DNA of 64,000 bases from Ruminococcus sp. AF31-8BH (GTDB lineage Bacteria; Bacillota; Clostridia; Lachnospirales; Lachnospiraceae), in assembly GCF_003460605.1 (NCBI RefSeq), contig NZ_QTVN01000008.1, positions 1 through 64,000 on the forward strand. The letters are read 5' to 3'. Below, piece by piece: positions 42,349 to 50,514 of this stretch (within the stretch, counting starts at the first letter, position 1; each line of letters opens with the position of its first letter). The position numbers were made by a program, and so were the translations under genes. The notes under the pieces are model-generated. The model had not been told where the DNA came from. It saw only the letters and a program-made list of their open reading frames with translations, and searched no databases.

Positions 42349-42678
42349 AGGGAATGTCCTTTCTATGAATTTCTTTGCAAACATCGGCGATTATCCTAAA
42401 AATCGAAATGAAATTATGTTAACCAATTGCCTGAGTAGGCTGTGCCGCACTATGTTACCTTCATTATGATATACGTATTTCCAAATGTAAATATAAAAAT
42501 GTACATTTTTTTATGTGAAAAAAGATGAAAGAGGTGCTCTATGAAGAAATTTTATGATTTTTATTAAAAAGTGTACGATTCAATGCAAAAAAGTAGCCTT
42601 GAAGCACCATGACCGAAAACGGTACAATATAATCATGAAAAGCAAGAGACACAGGAGTGAAACAATTCGGAGGAAACT
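42349..42678. promoter_or_regulatory. Divergent regulatory region of the glycan locus
   Basis: A perfect 16-bp palindrome AAAAATGTACATTTTT lies at 42495-42510, and TATAAT at 42628-42633 is a likely -10 for the ABC operon, with no good -35, as expected for AraC activation. No gene is seen in this 330-bp stretch. Confidence 0.55.
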
Positions 42679-44184
42679 ATGGAAAAAGAGTTACTCATTG
42701 AAGTAAAAAATATGACAAAGTTTTTCGGACCGACTCAGGCTCTGAAAGGAGTAGACATGAGGTTTTACCGCGGAGAGATCCGCGGCCTGATCGGAGAAAA
42801 CGGAAGCGGAAAGTCAACGGTTACTTCAATTATTGCAGGAATGCAGGCTGCCAGCGGAGGAACCATGACATACAAAGGGCAAAGCTGGAAACCTGAAAAT
42901 ATGGTGGAGGCTCAGAAAGCCGGAATCAGCATGGTACTTCAGGAAGCAAACACGATTCCAGATTGTACAGTGGCAGAGAATTTGCTGGCTGGAAGATTTG
43001 ATGAATTTTCAAAGTTTGGATTCGTCAGCATGAAAAAGGCAAATGCTGAGGCTGAGAAAATGCTTCTGAGCTTTGGAATCACCAATATTCATGCAAAAGA
43101 CAGCATTAATAAGCTCACATTCGAGGACAGAAAACTGATTGAGATTGTGAGATGCGTATCTGATGAAACAGAAGTTTTCGTGGTGGATGAGACTACAACA
43201 GCTCTTTCCCTGGAAGGTCGTCAGATTCTGTATAAGCTGATTCATGAGCTGAAGGAGAAGGGAAAATGTGTGATCTTTATTTCCCATGATATGGATGAGA
43301 TCCTGGAACAGTGTACAGACTTGACGGTTCTTCGTGATGGAAATATTATCGGACATCTGAACCGGGAAGAAATGGATGCACCGGATGCAGTCCAGAGAAT
43401 TCGTTACATGATGGTTGGAAGAGAAATCGGAGAGGCTTATTACCGCGAGGATTACGATACCAGCCACAGCGATGAGATTGCGCTGGAACTGAAAAATGTC
43501 TCCTTTGGACCGATTAAAGATTTTTCACTTACCTTACATAAAGGCGAGATTCTTGGTTTCGGCGGTCTGTCCGGATGTGGAATGCATGAGGTTGGAAGAG
43601 CCGCATTTGGATTAGAGAAGCTTGAATCTGGAAGTGTTGTGAGAAACGGAAAAGAGATTAAAACCTGTCTGCAGGCGATTGAATCCGGAATCGGATATAT
43701 TTCCAAGAACCGTGACAAAGAGGCACTGATACTGGACGGTTCTATTCAGGATAACATCGTACTTCCGCTGCTTCCGTCACTGGAGCATGGAACCTTCATA
43801 AACCCGGCTTCTGAAAAAGATCGCGCAGATAAAGAAATTGATTCTTTCAGAATTAAATGCGGAACTGGAAAACAGTGGGTAAATACTCTGAGCGGTGGAA
43901 ACAAGCAGAAGGTTTCTTTTGCAAAGTGGACAGCGAGAGGCTCGGAAGTTCTGATTATGGACTGTCCTACCCGAGGCGTTGATATTGGCGTGAAACAGTC
44001 TATGTATGCACTGATTGCCCAGATGAAGAAAGAAGGAAAGGCAATCATTCTGATCAGTGAAGAAATGGCGGAACTGATCGGTATGGCAGATAAGATTATT
44101 ATTATGAAAGATTTCAGAAAATCAGGCGAAGTAATGCGTGCTCCGGAACTGAAGGAGACCGACATTATCGAGTACATGATATAA
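42679..44184 (+). CDS. Sugar ABC transporter ATPase, two NBDs (RbsA/XylG type)
   Basis: The 501-residue protein has two ATPase halves. Half one: Walker A GENGSGKST (near 38-46), Walker B VFVVDETTTAL and H-loop ISHDMDE. Half two has the usual degenerate Walker A (GLSGCGMHEVG), a good signature LSGGNKQKV and Walker B VLIMDCPTRG. This matches CUT2 importers of monosaccharides or small oligosaccharides. CGGAGG precedes the ATG. It is the first gene of a nine-gene operon divergent from the AraC-GH39 gene. Confidence 0.92.
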   Translation: MEKELLIEVKNMTKFFGPTQALKGVDMRFYRGEIRGLIGENGSGKSTVTSIIAGMQAASGGTMTYKGQSWKPENMVEAQKAGISMVLQEANTIPDCTVAENLLAGRFDEFSKFGFVSMKKANAEAEKMLLSFGITNIHAKDSINKLTFEDRKLIEIVRCVSDETEVFVVDETTTALSLEGRQILYKLIHELKEKGKCVIFISHDMDEILEQCTDLTVLRDGNIIGHLNREEMDAPDAVQRIRYMMVGREIGEAYYREDYDTSHSDEIALELKNVSFGPIKDFSLTLHKGEILGFGGLSGCGMHEVGRAAFGLEKLESGSVVRNGKEIKTCLQAIESGIGYISKNRDKEALILDGSIQDNIVLPLLPSLEHGTFINPASEKDRADKEIDSFRIKCGTGKQWVNTLSGGNKQKVSFAKWTARGSEVLIMDCPTRGVDIGVKQSMYALIAQMKKEGKAIILISEEMAELIGMADKIIIMKDFRKSGEVMRAPELKETDIIEYMI

Positions 44185-44196
44185 GGAGGCAAAGAA

Positions 44197-45177
44197 GTGG
44201 AAAAAGAGAAAAATAAAACAGCCTCCTGGCTGAAAGGACATGTTTATGATGTGGCTGCTTATGCAGGACTGGTAATTACGATAATTTTATTTCTGATTTT
44301 CAGCGGAGATAAGCTGATGTACAATGCGACCACAGTTTTACAGACTGTTGCGCCATATGCAATCATTTCCTTGGGAGCGGTGTTTGTTTACTCCATGGGA
44401 TTTATGGACGTCAGCGTTGGTCAGCAGGTTGGTGTATATGCGATTTTGTACATACTGATCTCCAACAAAATGGGTGGAACAACTGCTGGTGTAGCGGTTG
44501 CGTTTATTGTAGTTCTGGCAATCGCCCTTGCCTGTGGCGCTTTTAACGGCGCTGTTGCAGTGTGGTTGGGGCTTCCGTCAATCGTAACCTCCCTGTTTCT
44601 GATGTTCTTCTTCACAGGAGCGCAGTTGCTTCTCATGGAGGGAACTGGAAATACAAGTATTTCCATTCAGGCAAAAATCAAGCCAATGGACAGAAATCAG
44701 TACACACTTATGCTGATTATTGCAATTGCAGTGGTGGCAGTGCTTGTTACATATTTCTTCAAATATACGAAATTTGGAAAATATACCAAAGCAATTGGCG
44801 CTAACGAGATTGCGGCCGAACAGTCCGGCGTAAATACTACAAAGTGGAAGGTATTTGCATATATGGCATTTGGCGTGACTGTAGCAATTGGAGCTTTTAT
44901 TATGCTTACCCGTACAGGAAGTGCTGGAAAAGGAACTGGAACGGGCTTTGCAATGGACGTTATGATCTGCCTGATCCTTGGTGGAATGCCTCTTTCAGGC
45001 GGAATGAAGTCAAAGGTCAGCAGTGCATTAGTGGGAACCTTTACCTACGTGCTTCTCAGCAATGACCTTACCACAATGGGCGTTGACCTGAATATGATCA
45101 ACTTCCTGAAAGCAGTGATTTTTATCATTATTGTTATGATAACCTGCCGGAAGCGTGATGGAGTACTTCCAAGATAA
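44197..45177 (+). CDS. Sugar ABC transporter permease 1 (RbsC type)
   Basis: The 326-residue protein has about ten hydrophobic helices and the BPD_transp_2 features FNGAVAVWLGLPSIVTSLF and AIGANEIAAEQSGVNTTKWK before the EAA-like loop, then LGGMPLSGGMKSKVSSALVG. It lies 12 bp after the ATPase gene with AAGGAGG before GTG 44197, which is the start used. A second, different permease gene follows the binding protein (47690), so the channel is probably a heterodimer. Confidence 0.9.
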   Translation: MEKEKNKTASWLKGHVYDVAAYAGLVITIILFLIFSGDKLMYNATTVLQTVAPYAIISLGAVFVYSMGFMDVSVGQQVGVYAILYILISNKMGGTTAGVAVAFIVVLAIALACGAFNGAVAVWLGLPSIVTSLFLMFFFTGAQLLLMEGTGNTSISIQAKIKPMDRNQYTLMLIIAIAVVAVLVTYFFKYTKFGKYTKAIGANEIAAEQSGVNTTKWKVFAYMAFGVTVAIGAFIMLTRTGSAGKGTGTGFAMDVMICLILGGMPLSGGMKSKVSSALVGTFTYVLLSNDLTTMGVDLNMINFLKAVIFIIIVMITCRKRDGVLPR

Positions 45178-45200
45178 AATTAGATGTAAGGAGTAAGAAA

Positions 45201-46436
45201 ATGAAGAAAAGAAAGTTATTTTTAGCTGGTGTTTGTTTATCTATGTTGTTTGGAGTCCAGGTTAAAGCTGAGGCAATGGAAAATGTGGAGCTGAAAGCTT
45301 CTGACGCAGAAGTTAGTGGAACTGGTTATGATCAGAATGGAGAAGAAGTAGAGTCCGGGTATAACGAAAGCCTTGGGGTTATTACACAGGTAGGAGATAA
45401 TACTGAGGTGGTATTTGATGTTCCGGACGGCGTAGAGGGAACATATGATGTTTATTTGGAGCTTGGTAAATCACCTTACGCAGCAGGTACAACTTATGTA
45501 GGTATTACTGTTGGTGATGCCAGAGAATATGTGCCGATTATTCCAATCCAATATTGTAATGAGACTTATTCAGATATTAATGAGTTAGGACTTTTTGTGG
45601 TAGATAAAGCTGTTGAAGTAGAAGCCGGTGAGAAAATTACCGTGTCTTATAAACCAGGATACACTATGGAATGGGGAGGAACCATGTCCTGTGCATTGCC
45701 TCCAATGGGAAATATGTATCTGTATGAAGCTGGAAGCGCTGTGGCAGTCGGCTATGGGGATGACGCCAGTGTTCCGCAAGAAAATAATGCAGATGCAGAT
45801 GAGTCAGATCCTATTTCCGGAAAAACAATTGTATGGCTAGGCTCTTCAGTTACATTTGGGGATAATGGATATAGTATGGCAGAGACAGTTGCAGAAAATC
45901 ACAGTGCTGTTTCCACATATAAATATGCAATTTCCGGAACTATGCTTACCAATACTTCAGATTCTTCTTATGTTGAGAGAATGAAAGAAATAGACCCGAA
46001 TATGGATATTGATGCTTTTGTGGTACAGTTGTCTACGAATGATGCTACAAATGGAATGCCATTAGGTGAAATCAGTGATAGTGATGAATACGATGATACC
46101 ACTATAGTTGGTGCTATGGAAACAATTATCTCATATGTAAAAAGCACCTGGGATTGTCCGGTTGTATTCTACACAGGCACATATTTTGAGTCAGATGAAT
46201 ATCAGGCAATGGTGGATAAACTGTTTGAACTTAAAGACAAATGGGATATTGATGTAGTTGATTTATGGAACAACGAAAAACTGAAAGATATGTGTCTTTC
46301 AGGAGAAATCAATTCTTATATGAAGACAAAATATGGAACAGAAAATGAACCAGATCCTATTCATCCAAATGCAACTGGCTATAAAGAACTGTGGACACCT
46401 GTGTTTGAGGAAACACTTTCTGAAATATTAAAATAA
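45201..46436 (+). CDS. Secreted SGNH hydrolase with N-terminal carbohydrate-binding-like domain
   Basis: The 411-residue product has a signal peptide (about 1-26, ending KAEAM), a beta-sandwich that resembles a carbohydrate-binding module (about 30-175) and an SGNH esterase domain (about 205-411). Block I is GSSVTFG (Ser216), block III QLSTNDATNG and block V DPIHPNATGY with the catalytic Asp and His. Such enzymes remove acetyl or other ester groups from glycans. Placement between the permease and binding-protein genes of an ABC operon says it acts on the imported glycan outside the cell. AAGGAG lies before the ATG. Confidence 0.87.
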   Translation: MKKRKLFLAGVCLSMLFGVQVKAEAMENVELKASDAEVSGTGYDQNGEEVESGYNESLGVITQVGDNTEVVFDVPDGVEGTYDVYLELGKSPYAAGTTYVGITVGDAREYVPIIPIQYCNETYSDINELGLFVVDKAVEVEAGEKITVSYKPGYTMEWGGTMSCALPPMGNMYLYEAGSAVAVGYGDDASVPQENNADADESDPISGKTIVWLGSSVTFGDNGYSMAETVAENHSAVSTYKYAISGTMLTNTSDSSYVERMKEIDPNMDIDAFVVQLSTNDATNGMPLGEISDSDEYDDTTIVGAMETIISYVKSTWDCPVVFYTGTYFESDEYQAMVDKLFELKDKWDIDVVDLWNNEKLKDMCLSGEINSYMKTKYGTENEPDPIHPNATGYKELWTPVFEETLSEILK

Positions 46437-46494
46437 TGCAATTTAAAAGAATAACAACAATAACAATAAAAACAATTCAAGGAGGAATCATCAA

Positions 46495-47658
46495 ATGAAA
46501 ACATCTAAGAAAATTATGGCACTTGCACTGACTGGTGCACTGGCTGCTTCTTCTGTAAGCGTGGTATCCGTATCCGCAGAGCCAAAGAAAGCGACAATTG
46601 GCGTTTGCTTCTACCAGGATACAGGAAAGGCTCCGAATGCTACAAAAGCATTTCTGGAATCCCTGGCTGACACATTAAATGTAGAATTTAAATATGGTAC
46701 ATTTACCCAGACTGATGAAGCTGCAAACCTTACAAAGGTACAGGAGTTAATTGCTTCCGGTGTAGACGGAATCATTGGCACTATGGATCTTGGAACACAG
46801 TCCATTCTTTCTGAATGTGAGGCGGCCGGAATTTATTATGCAGGTTATCTTTGCGACTTTGATACTTCTTACACAACTGCTTATGATGATGTATTCGGAA
46901 ATTCCAACTTCCTTGGAACAGTTGTTGATGGACATGCCCCGGATGATGTCAATATTGGAGATCAGTTCTTTGACAGCTTGATCGAATATAATGAAAGAAA
47001 TGCGGATGCGCCGCTTACCCATGTTTCAATGGCGGTTTTCCCGGTATGGGCTTTCCCGGCACAGACAACTGCTGCTGAACAGTTTGTTGCCGATGTGGAA
47101 GAGTATAATAAAACTGCTGAAACACCGATTACAGTAGATCCATTGGATGAAGAAGTAGATGTATTAAACTTTGCTCCGCTTGACAGCACCTATTTCTCCA
47201 AACACCCTGACACACAGGCAATTATGAGCTTCGCAGCAGGAACAAGCTTTGTATATCCTACAATGGTTTCTGCTGGTGTAGATTCCGATATTAAGCTGTT
47301 TACAACTGGTGCAGACGGCGGAGAGGAAACAAACTTTGGATCCGCAGGAACACAGACCTATCAGCAGATTGCATTTACTGGTGCAGAGTCAATTGTTTAT
47401 CCGCTTGTATTAATGTTAAATAAGATTAATGATACTGAATTTGCAGATATGCCAGAAAAGGCAGAGAGAATCAGCACGGAACTGTATATTGTAAACAGTG
47501 ATGAGGATATGGAGCTTTATGTTAATTCCCTTTACAATACCGCTGATGCAGCTAATGCAGCATATACACCGGAGGATGTGTTAAATATGACTGCATTTGG
47601 AAATCCCGATGCGACTTATGCCGGACTTGTAGAAGCTGTACAGACTCTGACATATTAA
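46495..47658 (+). CDS. Sugar ABC transporter substrate-binding protein (type 1 periplasmic fold)
   Basis: The 387-residue product has a signal peptide (about 1-28, ending VSVSAEP) and a type 1 periplasmic-binding fold (ATIGVCFYQDTGKAPN, VQELIASGVDGIIGT, QAIMSFAAGTSFVYPT). No lipobox Cys follows the signal, unusual for a Gram-positive binding protein, so retention at the surface would need another mechanism or it has a non-classical cleavage. CAAGGAGG precedes the ATG. It defines the import specificity of the operon; the ligand is unknown. Confidence 0.86.
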   Translation: MKTSKKIMALALTGALAASSVSVVSVSAEPKKATIGVCFYQDTGKAPNATKAFLESLADTLNVEFKYGTFTQTDEAANLTKVQELIASGVDGIIGTMDLGTQSILSECEAAGIYYAGYLCDFDTSYTTAYDDVFGNSNFLGTVVDGHAPDDVNIGDQFFDSLIEYNERNADAPLTHVSMAVFPVWAFPAQTTAAEQFVADVEEYNKTAETPITVDPLDEEVDVLNFAPLDSTYFSKHPDTQAIMSFAAGTSFVYPTMVSAGVDSDIKLFTTGADGGEETNFGSAGTQTYQQIAFTGAESIVYPLVLMLNKINDTEFADMPEKAERISTELYIVNSDEDMELYVNSLYNTADAANAAYTPEDVLNMTAFGNPDATYAGLVEAVQTLTY

Positions 47659-47689
47659 GGAGAAGATAGGCTGACGATTGGAGTATGCT

Positions 47690-48679
47690 ATGAAAGCTGT
47701 AAAAAAAGTATTATTGTCACTGGCATTTCCAGTGCTGATGTTTGTGGTGATGCTTGTCATCACCATGAACAGCGATAAATGTTTTGTAAATGGACACAAT
47801 ATTTTCCTGGGAAAAGATATGGTCAAGCAGGTTGTGATCAACAGCTGCATGACAGTATGTGTGGCACTTGCTATCTGGCTTCAGCTAAAAAACGGCCGCT
47901 TTGATTTTTCCGGAGGTGCTTCCATGGTACTTGCCGCAATTGGTGCAGGCTATGCGGGACAGCAGACGGGAAGCATGTGGACTGCATTTGCAGTTGCCGT
48001 AGCTCTGGGCGTGGTTCTTTCTATGGGAACAGCCATTGTATATATTGTGGGAAGACTTCCGATCATCATTTGTACCATTGGAATGACACTTTTGTATGAA
48101 TCACTGACCTATCTGCTGTTTGGGGGTCAGGGAATCCGTGGGTTTTACTCCACGCCGACTCTTTCCAGAATGGGACGTATGCCGCTGGTTCTTCTTCCAG
48201 CAGTGCTGGCAATGCTCATTTTTGTGGTATATACATACTTTACAGCTTCAGGAAGAAGAGGAAAAATTCTCGCAAACAATCAGAGCGCTGGAGTAAATAT
48301 TGGAATCAATGAGAATAAAAACGTATTTACTTCCTATATTTTTTCCGGGCTGATTATTGGAATGGCTGCAATCGTGTACATCTCACAGAATGATGTCACT
48401 CCACAGTCTGGCCTGGCAACCTCATCCATTATGTTCTCCTATATTGTTCCGGTATTTATGGGAACTTTTATTGGACTGGCAAGCAATGATGTGATTGGAA
48501 TCGCAATTGCAGCAATTGGAATGCAGATTATGAACTATGGTCTGAACTGCCTGAATCTGGGAGCTGGCGGATGGCAGCAGATTATTATGGGAGTTTTCGT
48601 ACTGGGCTTCTATACCTTTTCTTCCCAGTCAGGAAAAATTGCAGCTTTCTTTGAAAAGAGAAAAGCAGCGCATGCATAA
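47690..48679 (+). CDS. Sugar ABC transporter permease 2 (RbsC type)
   Basis: The 329-residue protein has about nine hydrophobic helices and the same family pattern (LQLKNGRFDFSGGASMVLAA, IVGRLPIIICTIGMTLLYES, NNQSAGVNIGINENKNVF). It is clearly different from permease 1 in sequence. The start ATG 47690 has GGAG 6 bp upstream. Two permease genes with one fused ATPase suggest a heteromeric channel. Confidence 0.9.
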   Translation: MKAVKKVLLSLAFPVLMFVVMLVITMNSDKCFVNGHNIFLGKDMVKQVVINSCMTVCVALAIWLQLKNGRFDFSGGASMVLAAIGAGYAGQQTGSMWTAFAVAVALGVVLSMGTAIVYIVGRLPIIICTIGMTLLYESLTYLLFGGQGIRGFYSTPTLSRMGRMPLVLLPAVLAMLIFVVYTYFTASGRRGKILANNQSAGVNIGINENKNVFTSYIFSGLIIGMAAIVYISQNDVTPQSGLATSSIMFSYIVPVFMGTFIGLASNDVIGIAIAAIGMQIMNYGLNCLNLGAGGWQQIIMGVFVLGFYTFSSQSGKIAAFFEKRKAAHA

Positions 48680-48788
48680 AATGTGAAATCAGATACTGTT
48701 GCAAATGGAGATGCGGACGGAAAAAGCGAGCTTCTGTTTGCAGCAGTATTTTTGTACCCAAATTTAGTGAAAAAGGATGAAAAAAACG

Positions 48789-50477
48789 ATGATAGATATT
48801 AAAGCGGCACCATTCAACCTGGATGACGAGGGTGTGAAGTGGGTAGAAGAGACAAAACAGAATATGACCCTGGAAGAGAAAATCGGGCAATTAATGATTC
48901 CCATTGGATATTCTGCTGATCCGGGATATTTGCAGCATGTAATGCTGGATCACCATATTGGAGGAATCTTATACCGCTGTGGGGAAAGCGAGGAAATGCA
49001 GGCTTGCCACAGATGGCTTCAGGAACACAGCAAAATCCCGCTGTTTATTGCAGCCAATCTGGAAGCTGGCGGTGATGGAATTGCAACGGATGGAACCTCT
49101 TTTGGAAAACAGATGGAGATTGCCGCAACTGGTGATCCGGAGCAGGCATACCGTCTCGGAAAAGTCTCCTGTGCTGAGGGAAAAGCGGTTGGCTGTAACT
49201 GGGCTTTTGCACCAGTGGTAGATATTGACAGAAACTGGAGAAATCCCATTACAAACGTGCGTACTTATGGAGATGATCCGGAGTTTGTATTGAAATGCGG
49301 ACTTGCATACAAACGTGCCGCAGATGAGGAAAATGTGGCAGTTTCTATTAAGCATTTTCCAGGAGATGGCTGCGATGAAGTTGACCAGCATATTCTCACA
49401 AGCGTGAATAATCTTTCCTGTGAAGAGTGGGATGAAACTTATGGAAAAATTTACAAGGGTCTAATTGATGATGGGGCACTTACGGTAATGGTTGGCCATA
49501 TCGCCCAGCCGGCATACCAGAAGCATTTCAACCCGGATTTTCCAGACAAACTGGTTCCTGCAACTTTAAGCTCGGAGCTTCTTCAGGGACTGCTTCGAGG
49601 CAGGCTTGGCTTTAATGGACTGATTAGTACAGATTCCACCTGTATGCTTGGCTTTACAGTTGGAATGAAGCGTGAAATGGCAGTTCCATATTCCATTGAG
49701 GCAGGCTGTGATATGTTCCTTTTCAACAAGGATCTTCATGAAGACTATCAGTACATGATGGAAGGCTATAAGAAAGGCATTCTTTCAGAGAAGAGACTGG
49801 ATGAAGCTGTGACCAGAATTCTGGCTGCGAAAGCCACAATTGGTTTACATAAAAAAACAAAAGAAGAGTTGGTTCCAGGAAAAGAAGACTTAAGAATTCT
49901 TCGCAATGAAACATATGAAAACTGGGCGAAGGAGTGTGCGGATAAATCTGTGACGCTGGTAAAAAATAACGAAAACATTCTGCCTCTTTCTCCCGCAAAA
50001 ACAAAGCGCGTTCTGCTGGAAATTTTGGGAAATTATCCGTCAAGCACCCGTGTTACAGAGCATTGGAAAGCATTACTGGAAAAAGAAGGTTTTGAAGTTT
50101 CTGTATATGAGAAAGAAGATTTTTCATCTGCGCCTGATTTTTCCGTTGGAACCTTCGTAAGCAAATACGATCTTGTTCTCTATGTTGGAAATATGGAAAA
50201 TGCATCCAATCAGGTGACAAACCGTTACCAGTGGTACACATTCTGGGGCAATGGAGACAATTGTCCATGGTTTACAGCTGAGGTTCCGGTTGTTTACATA
50301 AGTATGGCCAATCCTTATTCTCTTGTAGACATACCGCAGATTCAGACCTATATTAACTGCTACTCAAACAACGATTATGTGATTGATGCGTGCGTGGAGA
50401 AGCTGATGGGAAGATCTGAATTTAAAGGAAAAAGCCCGGTAGATCCGTTCTGCGGAAAAGAGTATTTGAAATATTAA
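48789..50477 (+). CDS. GH3 family enzyme, NagZ-like (beta-N-acetylhexosaminidase or phosphorylase)
   Basis: The 562-residue protein has the GH3 barrel with the NagZ-type loop KHFPGDGCDEVDQH (K188, H189, D199, H201; the Asp-His acid/base dyad of NagZ) and the nucleophile in STDST (D282). A C-terminal domain of about 200 residues follows (KSVTLVKNNENILPLSP), so it is longer than E. coli NagZ. GH3 enzymes with the His dyad include both hydrolases and phosphorylases. No signal peptide: cytoplasmic. A beta-phosphoglucomutase gene two genes on makes phosphorolysis worth testing. ATG 48789 was chosen over 48777, which overlaps the AAAGGA ribosome site. Confidence 0.86.
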   Translation: MIDIKAAPFNLDDEGVKWVEETKQNMTLEEKIGQLMIPIGYSADPGYLQHVMLDHHIGGILYRCGESEEMQACHRWLQEHSKIPLFIAANLEAGGDGIATDGTSFGKQMEIAATGDPEQAYRLGKVSCAEGKAVGCNWAFAPVVDIDRNWRNPITNVRTYGDDPEFVLKCGLAYKRAADEENVAVSIKHFPGDGCDEVDQHILTSVNNLSCEEWDETYGKIYKGLIDDGALTVMVGHIAQPAYQKHFNPDFPDKLVPATLSSELLQGLLRGRLGFNGLISTDSTCMLGFTVGMKREMAVPYSIEAGCDMFLFNKDLHEDYQYMMEGYKKGILSEKRLDEAVTRILAAKATIGLHKKTKEELVPGKEDLRILRNETYENWAKECADKSVTLVKNNENILPLSPAKTKRVLLEILGNYPSSTRVTEHWKALLEKEGFEVSVYEKEDFSSAPDFSVGTFVSKYDLVLYVGNMENASNQVTNRYQWYTFWGNGDNCPWFTAEVPVVYISMANPYSLVDIPQIQTYINCYSNNDYVIDACVEKLMGRSEFKGKSPVDPFCGKEYLKY

Positions 50478-50514
50478 AAATAACGAGACTTTGAAAAATC
50501 AGAGGAAACAATGC

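Noticed and set aside
48777..48788. Alternative start of the GH3 gene at ATG 48777
   Set aside because: It overlaps the AAAGGA ribosome site that serves ATG 48789.
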